64,000 bases of DNA from positions 62,001 through 126,000 of the forward strand of contig NZ_NCSM01000013.1 in assembly GCF_002224125.1 (NCBI RefSeq). Reading direction: 5' to 3'. Under the pieces are notes generated by a model that saw only the letters and a program-made list of their open reading frames with translations, did no database searches and had not been told where the DNA came from. This document shows, piece after piece, positions 25,421 to 32,954 of the stretch (its first letter is position 1; every line of letters starts with the position of its first letter). The stretch comes from Streptomyces sp. NBS 14/10 (GTDB taxonomy: Bacteria > Actinomycetota > Actinomycetes > Streptomycetales > Streptomycetaceae). The position numbers and the translations under genes are program-made.

Positions 25421-26287
25421 TCAGTGCCCGATCGCCCGGGCCAGGGCCGTCAGCAGGTCCACGACCCCCGCGGGGCCGTCGACCACCAGGTCGGCGCGCT
25501 GGGCCAGCTCGGTGACCTCGGTGCTGCCGCTGCACACCAGCACCCCGGGCACCCCCTGCGACCTGAGCCGTTCCACCGCCGCGAACGCGGCCAGGTCCCC
25601 CAGGTCGTCGCCCGCGTACAGCACCGCCGTGGCCCCGGTCTCCCGTACGTAGTCGGTGAGGGCGACGCCCTTGTCCATGCCCGGCGGGCGCAGTTCGAGC
25701 ACCAGGCGGCCGGGCTCGACGATCAGCCCGTGCCGCTCGGCGAGATGGCGCAGCGGTTCGCGCAGCGCCTCGAAGGCGCCCTGCGGATCGGCGGCGCGGC
25801 GGGTGTGGACGGCGACGGCGCGCCCCTTCTCCTCCACGGTGGCGCCCACGGTGGCGCCGCCCGCGCCGCCGACCGCGGCGCCGACCTCGGCGAGTACGTC
25901 CGGGAGTTCGGCCTGGGCCGCCGCGACGCCCGGGTGCGGGGGCGGGGCGGTGATCTCGCGGTCGGCGGCGTCCCAGCGCTCGGCGCCGTAGTGGCCGAGG
26001 ACCACCAGATGGTCGAGGCCGTCGGTCTCGGCGAAGCCGCCGTACGCCACGGCGAGGGCGGCCGGACGGCCGGTGATCACCGCGACGGAGCGCAGCCCGG
26101 GGGCGAGCCGGGAGAGCGCGGGCGCGGCGCCGGGGTGGGCGCGCGCCTGGTCGGGGTCGGGGACGATATCGGCGAGGGTGCCGTCGAAGTCGAAGGCGGC
26201 GATGGCCTCTCCGGGCCGCTCGAGGATCGCCGCGAGGCCGTCACGGCCGGCCGCTGTCGTGGGTACGGGAAGAGGGTGGCTGCCCAT
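25421..26287 (-). CDS. otsB: trehalose-6-phosphate phosphatase
   Basis: 288 residues, HAD-superfamily. It dephosphorylates trehalose-6-phosphate to trehalose. HAD motif 1 is AIAAFDFDGTLADI (nucleophile Asp about residue 36), motif 2 SVAVITGRP, and the C-terminal motif LYAGDDLGDLAAF; DKGVALTDYV and GLIVEPGRLVLELRPPG are OtsB cap and core features. The ATG at 26287 matches the family start; the frame continues upstream to 26548 but that part is Pro/Arg-rich and not family-like. It pairs functionally with the convergent otsA. Confidence 0.95.
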   Translation of the reverse strand: MGSHPLPVPTTAAGRDGLAAILERPGEAIAAFDFDGTLADIVPDPDQARAHPGAAPALSRLAPGLRSVAVITGRPAALAVAYGGFAETDGLDHLVVLGHYGAERWDAADREITAPPPHPGVAAAQAELPDVLAEVGAAVGGAGGATVGATVEEKGRAVAVHTRRAADPQGAFEALREPLRHLAERHGLIVEPGRLVLELRPPGMDKGVALTDYVRETGATAVLYAGDDLGDLAAFAAVERLRSQGVPGVLVCSGSTEVTELAQRADLVVDGPAGVVDLLTALARAIGH

Positions 26288-26559
26288 GCGGCCGACCCTA
26301 TCGCCGTGGGGGTGGGGAGGTGGGGCGGTCCGCGTCAGTGGCCGGTTCCGGGCCGGCGGCCGGTGCCCGGCGCCGACATCCGGCGCCGCTCCCGACATCT
26401 GCGGCGGAACAGCCGGGCGCTGCGCGTCAGGCCGAACGGGGCGCACGAGGCGGTAGCGCGCCACGTACAGCGGAGTGTGGTGCGCCGGCTCTGGCACGCT
26501 CGAGCCCGCGGCCGGGTCAAAGCGCGCACCCACCAGCCCGCGGCACACAGCGGCCCGCG

Positions 26560-26922
26560 TCAGCGGCGTTCGCGCCGCGCCGCGCGCACGCGGCGCAGCC
26601 GGTTGACGGTCACCGGGTCGTGGGCGAGGGCGCGGGGGTCGTCCAGGAGGGCGTTGAGGAGCTGGTAGTAGCGGGTCGGCGAGATGCCGAGCTGTTCGCG
26701 TATCGCGCGCTCCTTGGCGCCGGGCCCCGGCCAGCCGCGCCGCTCCACGGCGAGCACGGCCCGGTCCCGCTCGGACAGCCCGGCCGCCTCACGGGGCACC
26801 TCGGTCGCCTCGCCGGGCGCCCCGGCCGCGTCGCCGGGACCGGCCGCGTGTTCCTCCGCATGCCCGTCCTGGGACGGGCCTTGCTGATCGTGCTCGCCGT
26901 GCTGACCTTGCTCGCCTTGCAT
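26560..26922 (-). CDS. DUF3263-family helix-turn-helix protein
   Basis: 120 residues. The first 45 are Gly/Gln/Glu-rich and disordered-looking. The rest, LSERDRAVLAVERRGWPGPG then AKERAIREQLGISPTRYYQL, is the DUF3263 domain, a predicted HTH of actinobacteria (RAIREQLGISPTRYYQLLNA is the helix-turn-helix). Its ATG at 26922 comes two bases after the stop codon of the upstream sugar-binding lipoprotein gene (TAG GC ATG form), so translation is probably coupled. A regulatory role is inferred from the fold only. Confidence 0.85.
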   Translation of the reverse strand: MQGEQGQHGEHDQQGPSQDGHAEEHAAGPGDAAGAPGEATEVPREAAGLSERDRAVLAVERRGWPGPGAKERAIREQLGISPTRYYQLLNALLDDPRALAHDPVTVNRLRRVRAARRERR

Positions 26923-26924
26923 CG

Positions 26925-28205
26925 CTAGCCCGCCGAGGTCTCCAGCGCGTCGGCCTGGCGCTGGATCTCGCTGAGCACGCCCGCCGGGTCGCCGCCCTTG
27001 GAGACGACCGAACCGAGCTTCTTCTTCAGGTCCGACTGGACCGTCGCCCAGGACGTCTTGTCCACCGGGTAGAACTGCGCCGTCCCCAGCTCGTCGAGGA
27101 ACTTCCACAGCCGCTTGTACTTGCGGTCCCCGCGCATCGCGGCGGATGCCTTGGTGGTCACCGGCAGCAGGTCGTACTTGCTGGTGAAGTCGAGCACGTT
27201 CTGCTCGCTGTAGAGGAAGTCCAGGAACAGCCCGGCCTGCCGGCGGTTGCCGTTCTGCTTGAAGGCCATGACCCAGTCGGCGACGCCCATGGTGGCTCTG
27301 GACTTCCCGTCGCGGCCGGGCAGCGGCGCGGTGCCGTACTTGATGCCGTGGCCGTCCGCCTGCTGCATCAGGGTCGGGTGGCCGTTGAGCATGCCGACCT
27401 CGCCGCGCGTGAACGCGTCGAAGATGTCCTGGCGGTTGGTGCGCCCCGGGGCGTCGGGGCCGGTCAGGCCCTTGCCGACCAGTTCGTCGCGCACCCACTC
27501 CATGGTCTTGATGTTCTCGGTCGAGTCGATGGTGTAGCTGCCGTTGGCGTCGGCGTAGCCGCCACCGCCGCCGAGCATCCACATCAGGGCCTCGCCCTGC
27601 GACTCCTCGGGGCCGAGCGGCAGCCCGTAGGGGATCTTCACGCCGATCGCCTTGAGCTTGACGGCGGCGTCCTTGAGCTCGGCCCAGGTCTCCGGGACCG
27701 AGGTGACGCCGGCCTCGTCGAACAGCTTCTGGTTGTAGAAGAACAGCCGGGCGCTGGAGACGAAGGGCAGCCCGTACTGCACCCGCTTGACCTCGCCCGC
27801 CCGCGCGATCGACTCGATGAACCCGGCCTGGGTGGGGATGGAGAGCATCTGGTCGGCGCGGTAGAGCTTGCCCGCGGCGGCGAAGTCGGCGTACGCGCCG
27901 ATCTGCGCGATGTCCGGGGCCTCGCCGCGCTTGACCATGTCGGCGAGCTTCTTGTCGATCTCGGTCCAGCTGAGGATCGTGACGTCGACCTTGATGTTCT
28001 CGTGCTCGACCTCGAACGCCCTGGCCAGCTTGTCCCAGTACTTCTGGGAGCTGTTGGCCGAGCTGTCGCCGTAGTCGGCCGCCACCACTTTCAGGGTGAC
28101 CTCGCCCGAGCCCGGGCTTTCGTTTCCACACGCCGTCAGCGCGGGCGCTATCGCCGCCGTCGCGGCCCCCGCCGCCGTCAGACCCAAGAACCGCCGACGC
28201 TGCAC
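26925..28205 (-). CDS. sugar ABC-transporter substrate-binding lipoprotein
   Basis: 426 residues, family-1 extracellular solute-binding protein. The N-terminus MQRRRFLGLTAAGAATAAIA has a Tat-like twin Arg; the lipobox is LTAC (Cys about residue 25). The mature part shows EIDKKLADMVKRGEAPDIAQ, LFFYNQKLFDEAGVTSVPET and GEVGMLNGHP. It would present a sugar to an ABC permease outside the membrane. No permease genes lie nearby, so it is an orphan binding protein, perhaps using MsiK (55737) as ATPase. It is divergent from nagK, suggesting an aminosugar or oligosaccharide ligand (inference). The GTG at 28205 follows GGGGAAG. Confidence 0.9.
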   Translation of the reverse strand: MQRRRFLGLTAAGAATAAIAPALTACGNESPGSGEVTLKVVAADYGDSSANSSQKYWDKLARAFEVEHENIKVDVTILSWTEIDKKLADMVKRGEAPDIAQIGAYADFAAAGKLYRADQMLSIPTQAGFIESIARAGEVKRVQYGLPFVSSARLFFYNQKLFDEAGVTSVPETWAELKDAAVKLKAIGVKIPYGLPLGPEESQGEALMWMLGGGGGYADANGSYTIDSTENIKTMEWVRDELVGKGLTGPDAPGRTNRQDIFDAFTRGEVGMLNGHPTLMQQADGHGIKYGTAPLPGRDGKSRATMGVADWVMAFKQNGNRRQAGLFLDFLYSEQNVLDFTSKYDLLPVTTKASAAMRGDRKYKRLWKFLDELGTAQFYPVDKTSWATVQSDLKKKLGSVVSKGGDPAGVLSEIQRQADALETSAG

Positions 28206-28373
28206 TGCTCTTCCCCACCCTCGTGGATTGACTGTCCTCCTGGCCGGTCCCAGAAGGGTCGAGCGAGTCTGCCCCGCATACCTCCACAGGGTCTACACCA
28301 TACGGATATCGCTTCGGTATCGAACTTCACCTTTACGCGAATAACCAGAGCCTATGCGACCCCCCTGACGGCG

Positions 28374-28389
28374 AGTGGACTAGACCTCT
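28374..28389 (+). promoter_or_regulatory. DasR-responsive-element-like site before nagK
   Basis: AGTGGACTAGACCTCT matches the Streptomyces dre consensus AGTGGTCTAGACCACT at 14 of 16 positions. It ends 27 bp before the nagK start codon, so DasR binding would repress nagKA until GlcNAc-6-P or GlcN-6-P rises. Confidence 0.8.
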
Positions 28390-28416
28390 CACGGTCGATC
28401 GCGCGAGACTGTCCCC

Positions 28417-29355
28417 GTGAAACACGTCATCGCCCTCGATGTGGGCGGCACCGGCATGAAGGCCGCCCTCGTGGGGGCGGACGGCTCGCTCCTCCATGAG
28501 GACAGGCGGCCCACCGGCCGCGAGCGCGGACCGGAAGCCGTCGTCGCCACGATCCTCGACTTCGCCGCCGAGCTGCGCGCCATCGGCGAGCAGCGCTACG
28601 GCACCCCCGCCGCCGCGGCCGGGGTCGGCGTGCCCGGGGTCCTCGACGAGGACCGCGGCATCGCCGTCTTCGCCGCCAACCTCGGCTGGCGCGATGTGCC
28701 GCTGCGCGCCCTGCTGGCCGAACGGCTCGCCGGGACGCCGGTCGCGCTGGCCCACGACGTACGCATGGGCGGGCTGGCCGAGGGACGGATAGGAGCCGGC
28801 GAAGGGGCCGACCGCTTCCTGTTCGTATCGGTGGGCACCGGTATCGCGGGGGCCATAGGCGTCCACGGACGCGTCGACCCCGGGGCCAACGGCTCCTCGG
28901 GCGAGATCGGCCACATCGTCGTACGGCCGGGCGGCCCGGCGTGCGGCTGCGGGCAGTTCGGCTGCCTGGAGACGCTTGCCTCCGCCGCCGCGGTGGGCCG
29001 CGCCTGGGCGCGGGCGAGCGGCGGCGACGCCGCGAAGAACGACGCCGCGGACTGCGCCAGGGCCGTCGAGTCCGGCGATCCGCGGGCGGTGGCGGTGTGG
29101 CAGGAGGCCGTGGGCGCGCTCGCCGACGGCCTGGTCACCGGGGTCACCCTGCTGGACCCCGGGGTGCTGATCGTCGGCGGGGGTCTGGCCGAGGCCGGGG
29201 AGACCCTGTTCGCGCCGCTGCGCACGGCGGTCGAGGAGCGGATCACGTTCCAGAAGCTGCCCACTATCGTCCCGGCGGCCCTCGGGGACACCGCCGGATG
29301 CCTGGGCGCGGGCCTGCTCGCCTGGGATCTACTCTCCACGGAGGTAAGCGCCTGA
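28417..29355 (+). CDS. nagK: ROK-family N-acetylglucosamine kinase
   Basis: 312 residues. The ATP-binding motif DVGGTGMKAALV opens the protein. The ROK signature and zinc site CGCGQFGCLE follows GANGSSGEIGHIVVRPGG (about residues 165-190). VSVGTGIAGAIG is the phosphate-2 motif. ROK kinases phosphorylate hexoses; GlcNAc is inferred from the dre site and the overlapping nagA. The GTG at 28417 is read as the start. Its TGA shares the A with the nagA ATG (TGATG), giving a translationally coupled pair. Confidence 0.9.
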   Translation: MKHVIALDVGGTGMKAALVGADGSLLHEDRRPTGRERGPEAVVATILDFAAELRAIGEQRYGTPAAAAGVGVPGVLDEDRGIAVFAANLGWRDVPLRALLAERLAGTPVALAHDVRMGGLAEGRIGAGEGADRFLFVSVGTGIAGAIGVHGRVDPGANGSSGEIGHIVVRPGGPACGCGQFGCLETLASAAAVGRAWARASGGDAAKNDAADCARAVESGDPRAVAVWQEAVGALADGLVTGVTLLDPGVLIVGGGLAEAGETLFAPLRTAVEERITFQKLPTIVPAALGDTAGCLGAGLLAWDLLSTEVSA

Positions 29356-30578
29356 TGGTCGGACGAACGGCTCCAACGGCTCGAACGGTTCTCGCGGGCG
29401 CCCGGGTGGTGCTGCCGACCGGCGTGGTCGAGGACGGGCGGGTGACGGTCGAGGGCCGGCACATCGTCGAGGCGGGCGCGGGCGGAACGGCGACCGGCGG
29501 CGGGACGACCGGCGGCGCGCAGCTGGACAACAGCGCCGAGACCGCGCTCGACCTGACCGGCCACTGGATCGTCCCCGGCTTCGTCGATATGCATGTGCAC
29601 GGCGGCGGAGGCGCGTCCTTCTCGGCCGGCACCCCCGAGGAAGCCCTCACCGTCGCCCATACGCACCGCCGCCGCGGCACCACCACCCTGCTCGCCTCCA
29701 CCGTCACCGGCGACCTCGACGACCTCGCGCGGCAGGCCGCGGCCCTCTCCGAACTGGTCGAACAGGGCGAGCTGGCCGGTGTCCACTTCGAGGGCCCCTT
29801 CATCTCCCCGCACCGCTGCGGCGCCCACCAGCCGTCGCTGCTGCGCCACCCGGACCCGGCGGATGTGCGCAAGCTCGTCGACGCCGCGCGCGGCACCGCG
29901 AAGATGATGACGCTCGCGCCCGAACTGCCCGGCGGCCTGGACTCCGTACGGCTGCTGGCCGACAGCGGCGTCATCGCGGCCGTCGGCCACACCGACGCGG
30001 CGTACGAGGCGGCGCTCGAGGCCGTCGAGGCGGGCGCGACGGTGGCGACGCACCTGTTCAACGCGATGCCGCCGCTGCTGCACCGCGAGCCGGGGCCGGT
30101 GGCCGCCCTCCTGGAGGACGAGCGGGTCACCATCGAGCTGATCAACGACGGCACCCATCTGCACCCCGCCGCGCTGCGCCTCGCCTTCCGCCGCGCGGGG
30201 GCCGACCGGGTCGCCTTCATCACGGACGCGATGGGCGCGGCCGGGATGAGCGACGGGGTCTATCCGCTGGGCCCGATGGAGGTCGAGGTCACCGACGGGG
30301 TCGCGCGGATCAGCAGCGGCCCGACGGCCGGTTCGATCGCGGGCTCGACCCTGACCCTCGACCGCGCCTTCGCCCGCGCCGTGACCCTGGACGGGCTGAG
30401 CGTGCCCGAGGCCGTACGGGCGCTGTCCGCCACCCCCGCGCGGGTCCTGGGCCTCGACGACCGGGTGGGCTCGCTGGAGGCCGGCAAGGACGCCGATCTG
30501 GTCGTGCTGGGCGAGGACTTCGGGCTGGTGGGCGTGATGCGCCGGGGCGAGTGGGTGATCGATCCCGAAGTGGGCTGA
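29355..30578 (+). CDS. nagA: N-acetylglucosamine-6-phosphate deacetylase
   Basis: 407 residues, amidohydrolase fold. It converts GlcNAc-6-P to GlcN-6-P and acetate. Motifs: GHWIVPGFVDMHVHGGGGAS (first metal His pair), GVHFEGPFISPHRCGAHQPS (metal Glu), AAVGHTDAAYEAAL and ATHLFNAMPPLLHREPG (His ligands), and the catalytic Asp in FITDAMGAAGM. A Gly/Thr-rich insert sits near residues 45-60. The ATG at 29355 overlaps the nagK stop, with GGAGGT before it. Substrate can come from NagK, PTS import or MurQ. Confidence 0.95.
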   Translation: MVGRTAPTARTVLAGARVVLPTGVVEDGRVTVEGRHIVEAGAGGTATGGGTTGGAQLDNSAETALDLTGHWIVPGFVDMHVHGGGGASFSAGTPEEALTVAHTHRRRGTTTLLASTVTGDLDDLARQAAALSELVEQGELAGVHFEGPFISPHRCGAHQPSLLRHPDPADVRKLVDAARGTAKMMTLAPELPGGLDSVRLLADSGVIAAVGHTDAAYEAALEAVEAGATVATHLFNAMPPLLHREPGPVAALLEDERVTIELINDGTHLHPAALRLAFRRAGADRVAFITDAMGAAGMSDGVYPLGPMEVEVTDGVARISSGPTAGSIAGSTLTLDRAFARAVTLDGLSVPEAVRALSATPARVLGLDDRVGSLEAGKDADLVVLGEDFGLVGVMRRGEWVIDPEVG

Positions 30579-30774
30579 TTCGACACCTCGGTCGGGCGGG
30601 CCGGCCCCGGTGGGGGTCTGGGCCCGCCGCCGCCGTTTTGGCATGATCCTTAACAGCCGCACACACACGGCACACACAGGCGCACCTTCGGTGGCACACT
30701 CGCCGCGCACCTGTGGGGCGGCGCCGAGGACCGGGCCGGGGGACGGGCCGGGGATGGACGAAGGGGATGCCAGG

Positions 30775-31704
30775 GTGATCCTGACGGTCACGCTCAACAC
30801 CGCCCTGGACATCACCTACCAGGTACCGCGCCTGCGCGCCCACACCACCCACCGCGTCACCGAGGTCACCGAGCGGCCCGGCGGCAAGGGCCTCAACGTC
30901 GCCCGGGTGCTGGCCGCCCTCGGCCACCGCACCGTCGTCACGGGCTTCGCCGGGGGCGTGACCGGGACGGTCCTGCGGGAACGGCTCGCCGAACTCGGCG
31001 GCGGGGTGATGGACGCCCTGGTGCCGATCGCCGGTACGACCCGGCGCACCGTCGGCGTCGTCGACACCGGCTCGGGCGACTCCACCCAGCTCAACGAGCC
31101 CGGCCCGATCGTCACCACGCCCGAGTGGTCCGCGTTCCTCGGCTCGTACGCCGAGCTGCTGCGCGAGGCGTCCGTGGTCGCGCTGTGCGGCAGTCTGCCG
31201 CCCGGCGTCCCCGTGGGGACGTACGCACGGCTCATCCGGGAGGCGAGCGCGGCGGGCGTGCCCACGCTGCTGGACACCAGCGGCGAACCGCTGCGCCGCG
31301 GCATCGCCGCCCGCCCCGACATCGTCAAGCCCAACGCCGATGAACTCGCCGGGCTCACCGGCTCCACCGAGCCGCTGCGCGCCGCGCGCGACGCCCGGCG
31401 GCGCGGGGCGCGCGCGGTGGCCGCCTCGCTCGGCGCGGACGGCATGCTCGCGGTCACCCCCGAGGGCACCTGGCGGGCCGCCCCGCCGCGCCGCCTGGTG
31501 GGCAATCCGACGGGGGCGGGCGACTCCGCGGTGGCCGGACTGCTGTCCGGCCTGGTCGAGGGCGCCCCGTGGCCGGATCGGCTGGCGCGCGCGGTGGCCC
31601 TGTCAGCGGCGGCCGTACGGGCCCCGGTGGCGGGCGAGTTCGACCGCGCCACCTACGAGGAGCTGCTGGGCCGGGTCGAGGTCACCGAGGGCCCGGCGGC
31701 CTGA
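30775..31704 (+). CDS. PfkB-type 1-phosphofructokinase/tagatose-6-P kinase-like hexose kinase
   Basis: 309 residues, PfkB ribokinase-like fold of the 1-phosphofructokinase group: TVTLNTALDITYQVPRLRAH, ERPGGKGLNVARVLAALGH (PfkB signature 1), ALCGSLPPGVPVGTYARLI, PDIVKPNADELAGLTG, and the anion hole with catalytic Asp GNPTGAGDSAVAGLLSGL (about D258). It would phosphorylate a phosphosugar with ATP. The substrate is uncertain: the position after nagA suggests a phospho-aminosugar branch or fructose-1-P. The GTG at 30775 has AAGGGGA eight bases upstream; ATG 30754 in frame is less well placed. It stands 196 bp after nagA. Confidence 0.88.
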   Translation: MILTVTLNTALDITYQVPRLRAHTTHRVTEVTERPGGKGLNVARVLAALGHRTVVTGFAGGVTGTVLRERLAELGGGVMDALVPIAGTTRRTVGVVDTGSGDSTQLNEPGPIVTTPEWSAFLGSYAELLREASVVALCGSLPPGVPVGTYARLIREASAAGVPTLLDTSGEPLRRGIAARPDIVKPNADELAGLTGSTEPLRAARDARRRGARAVAASLGADGMLAVTPEGTWRAAPPRRLVGNPTGAGDSAVAGLLSGLVEGAPWPDRLARAVALSAAAVRAPVAGEFDRATYEELLGRVEVTEGPAA

Positions 31705-31747
31705 GCGGCCACCGGGCCTGGCGCCCCCGCGTCGTACGGCGGCGCCG

Positions 31748-32755
31748 TCAGCCGTTCTTACCCGTGAGCCACAGCTGGTCGAGGATGACGTCGCACTTGT
31801 CGCCGGCCTCACAGGACACCTTGACGGTGTTGGCGCCCTCGTTCAGGTTGACGAGGGACCAGGTCTTCGTCCAGCTCTTCTCCCAGTCGCCCTTCGCCAC
31901 CCCAGGGACGAAGGCCTCCATATTCATCGGCCGGGTCGACCGCTCCCCGTTGACGGTGAGCGAGAGCGACTGGTTCTCGGCGGGCACGCTGTACCGCGCG
32001 TACACCCGGTACTGGCCCGCCTTGGCGACGTCCACGTTCCAGGTCACGGACGCGCCGACGGCGTTCAGCCCGCCGACGTACTTACCGCCCTCGGCCTTGG
32101 CTCCGGGAATGTCCGTCGCGGGGGCCGCGGTGCCCTCCAGGCGCAGGCCCCACGCGTCCTCGCTGGGCAGCTCGGACGGATCCTTGGAGGCCCCGGGGGT
32201 CTTACTGGGCTCGGCACTCGAAGTCGACGTGGGCGAGTTGGTGGGGTCGGCCTTGTCGTCCTTGTCACCGTCGCCGTTCGTGATCATCGCGACGCCGATG
32301 CCGATCACGACCACGGCGACGACGGCGAGCGCGCCGATGAGCAGCCCCTTGTTGTTGGGGCCACGGCCGCCGGTGCCGCGCGAGGGGGCCGCACGGCGGG
32401 AGCCGCCCCCACCGGGCAGGTTCTCGGGGGCGGCGTAGTGGGCGTTCTGCTGCCCGTAGCCCTGCTGCTGCCCCTGGCCGCCGTACGTCTGCTGGTTCGG
32501 GATCGGCTGGGTCTGCTGCGGGTATTGCTGCTGCTGCCCGTAGCTGCGCTCGCCGACCGCGCGGACGTGGTTGTACGAGGTGCGGGGGACCCCTGGCTGG
32601 CGCGGACCGGCCGGGCCCGGGTAGCCGTAGCCACCGGCCGCGGGGGCGGAGCCCGACTGTCCCGCCTGGCCGTCCTGTCCACCGTCCGAGCGGTACAGAT
32701 AGGCGAACGGGTCGTCATTCTCCGGCGTGTCCGAGCCGTTGTTGCCGGCCGTCAT
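31748..32755 (-). CDS. membrane-anchored carbohydrate-binding (CBM35/CBM6-like) protein
   Basis: 335 residues. Residues 1-135 are a Gly/Gln/Tyr/Pro-rich cytoplasmic tail (for example QQQGYGQQNAHYAAPENLPG). One TM helix lies at about 137-158 (GLLIGALAVVAVVVIGIGVA). A Thr/Ser/Pro linker leads to a C-terminal jelly-roll domain from about 205 (SVTWNVDVAKAGQYRVYARY, GDWEKSWTKTWSLVNLNEGA, SCEAGDKCDVILDQLWL), like CBM35/CBM6. It should display a sugar-binding domain outside the membrane; the ligand is unknown and no catalytic domain is present. The ATG at 32755 is preceded by GAGAGGG, though close. Confidence 0.85.
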   Translation of the reverse strand: MTAGNNGSDTPENDDPFAYLYRSDGGQDGQAGQSGSAPAAGGYGYPGPAGPRQPGVPRTSYNHVRAVGERSYGQQQQYPQQTQPIPNQQTYGGQGQQQGYGQQNAHYAAPENLPGGGGSRRAAPSRGTGGRGPNNKGLLIGALAVVAVVVIGIGVAMITNGDGDKDDKADPTNSPTSTSSAEPSKTPGASKDPSELPSEDAWGLRLEGTAAPATDIPGAKAEGGKYVGGLNAVGASVTWNVDVAKAGQYRVYARYSVPAENQSLSLTVNGERSTRPMNMEAFVPGVAKGDWEKSWTKTWSLVNLNEGANTVKVSCEAGDKCDVILDQLWLTGKNG

Positions 32756-32954
32756 CCCTCTCGTCACTCCCCTGTGCATATGGCCAACGGCGCTCAGGTG
32801 CGGAGGCGCCATGACAGCTCATATCAGGGCCGGGAAGGCCGCAACAGGGCATGCACTGTCCGGATGGCCAATATTCATGATCGATTCACCCTCGGCGGCA
32901 GTACCGCATTCGGAGCAGCCTACCGTGCCGAGGGCGGCGCCATTCCGCGAACGC

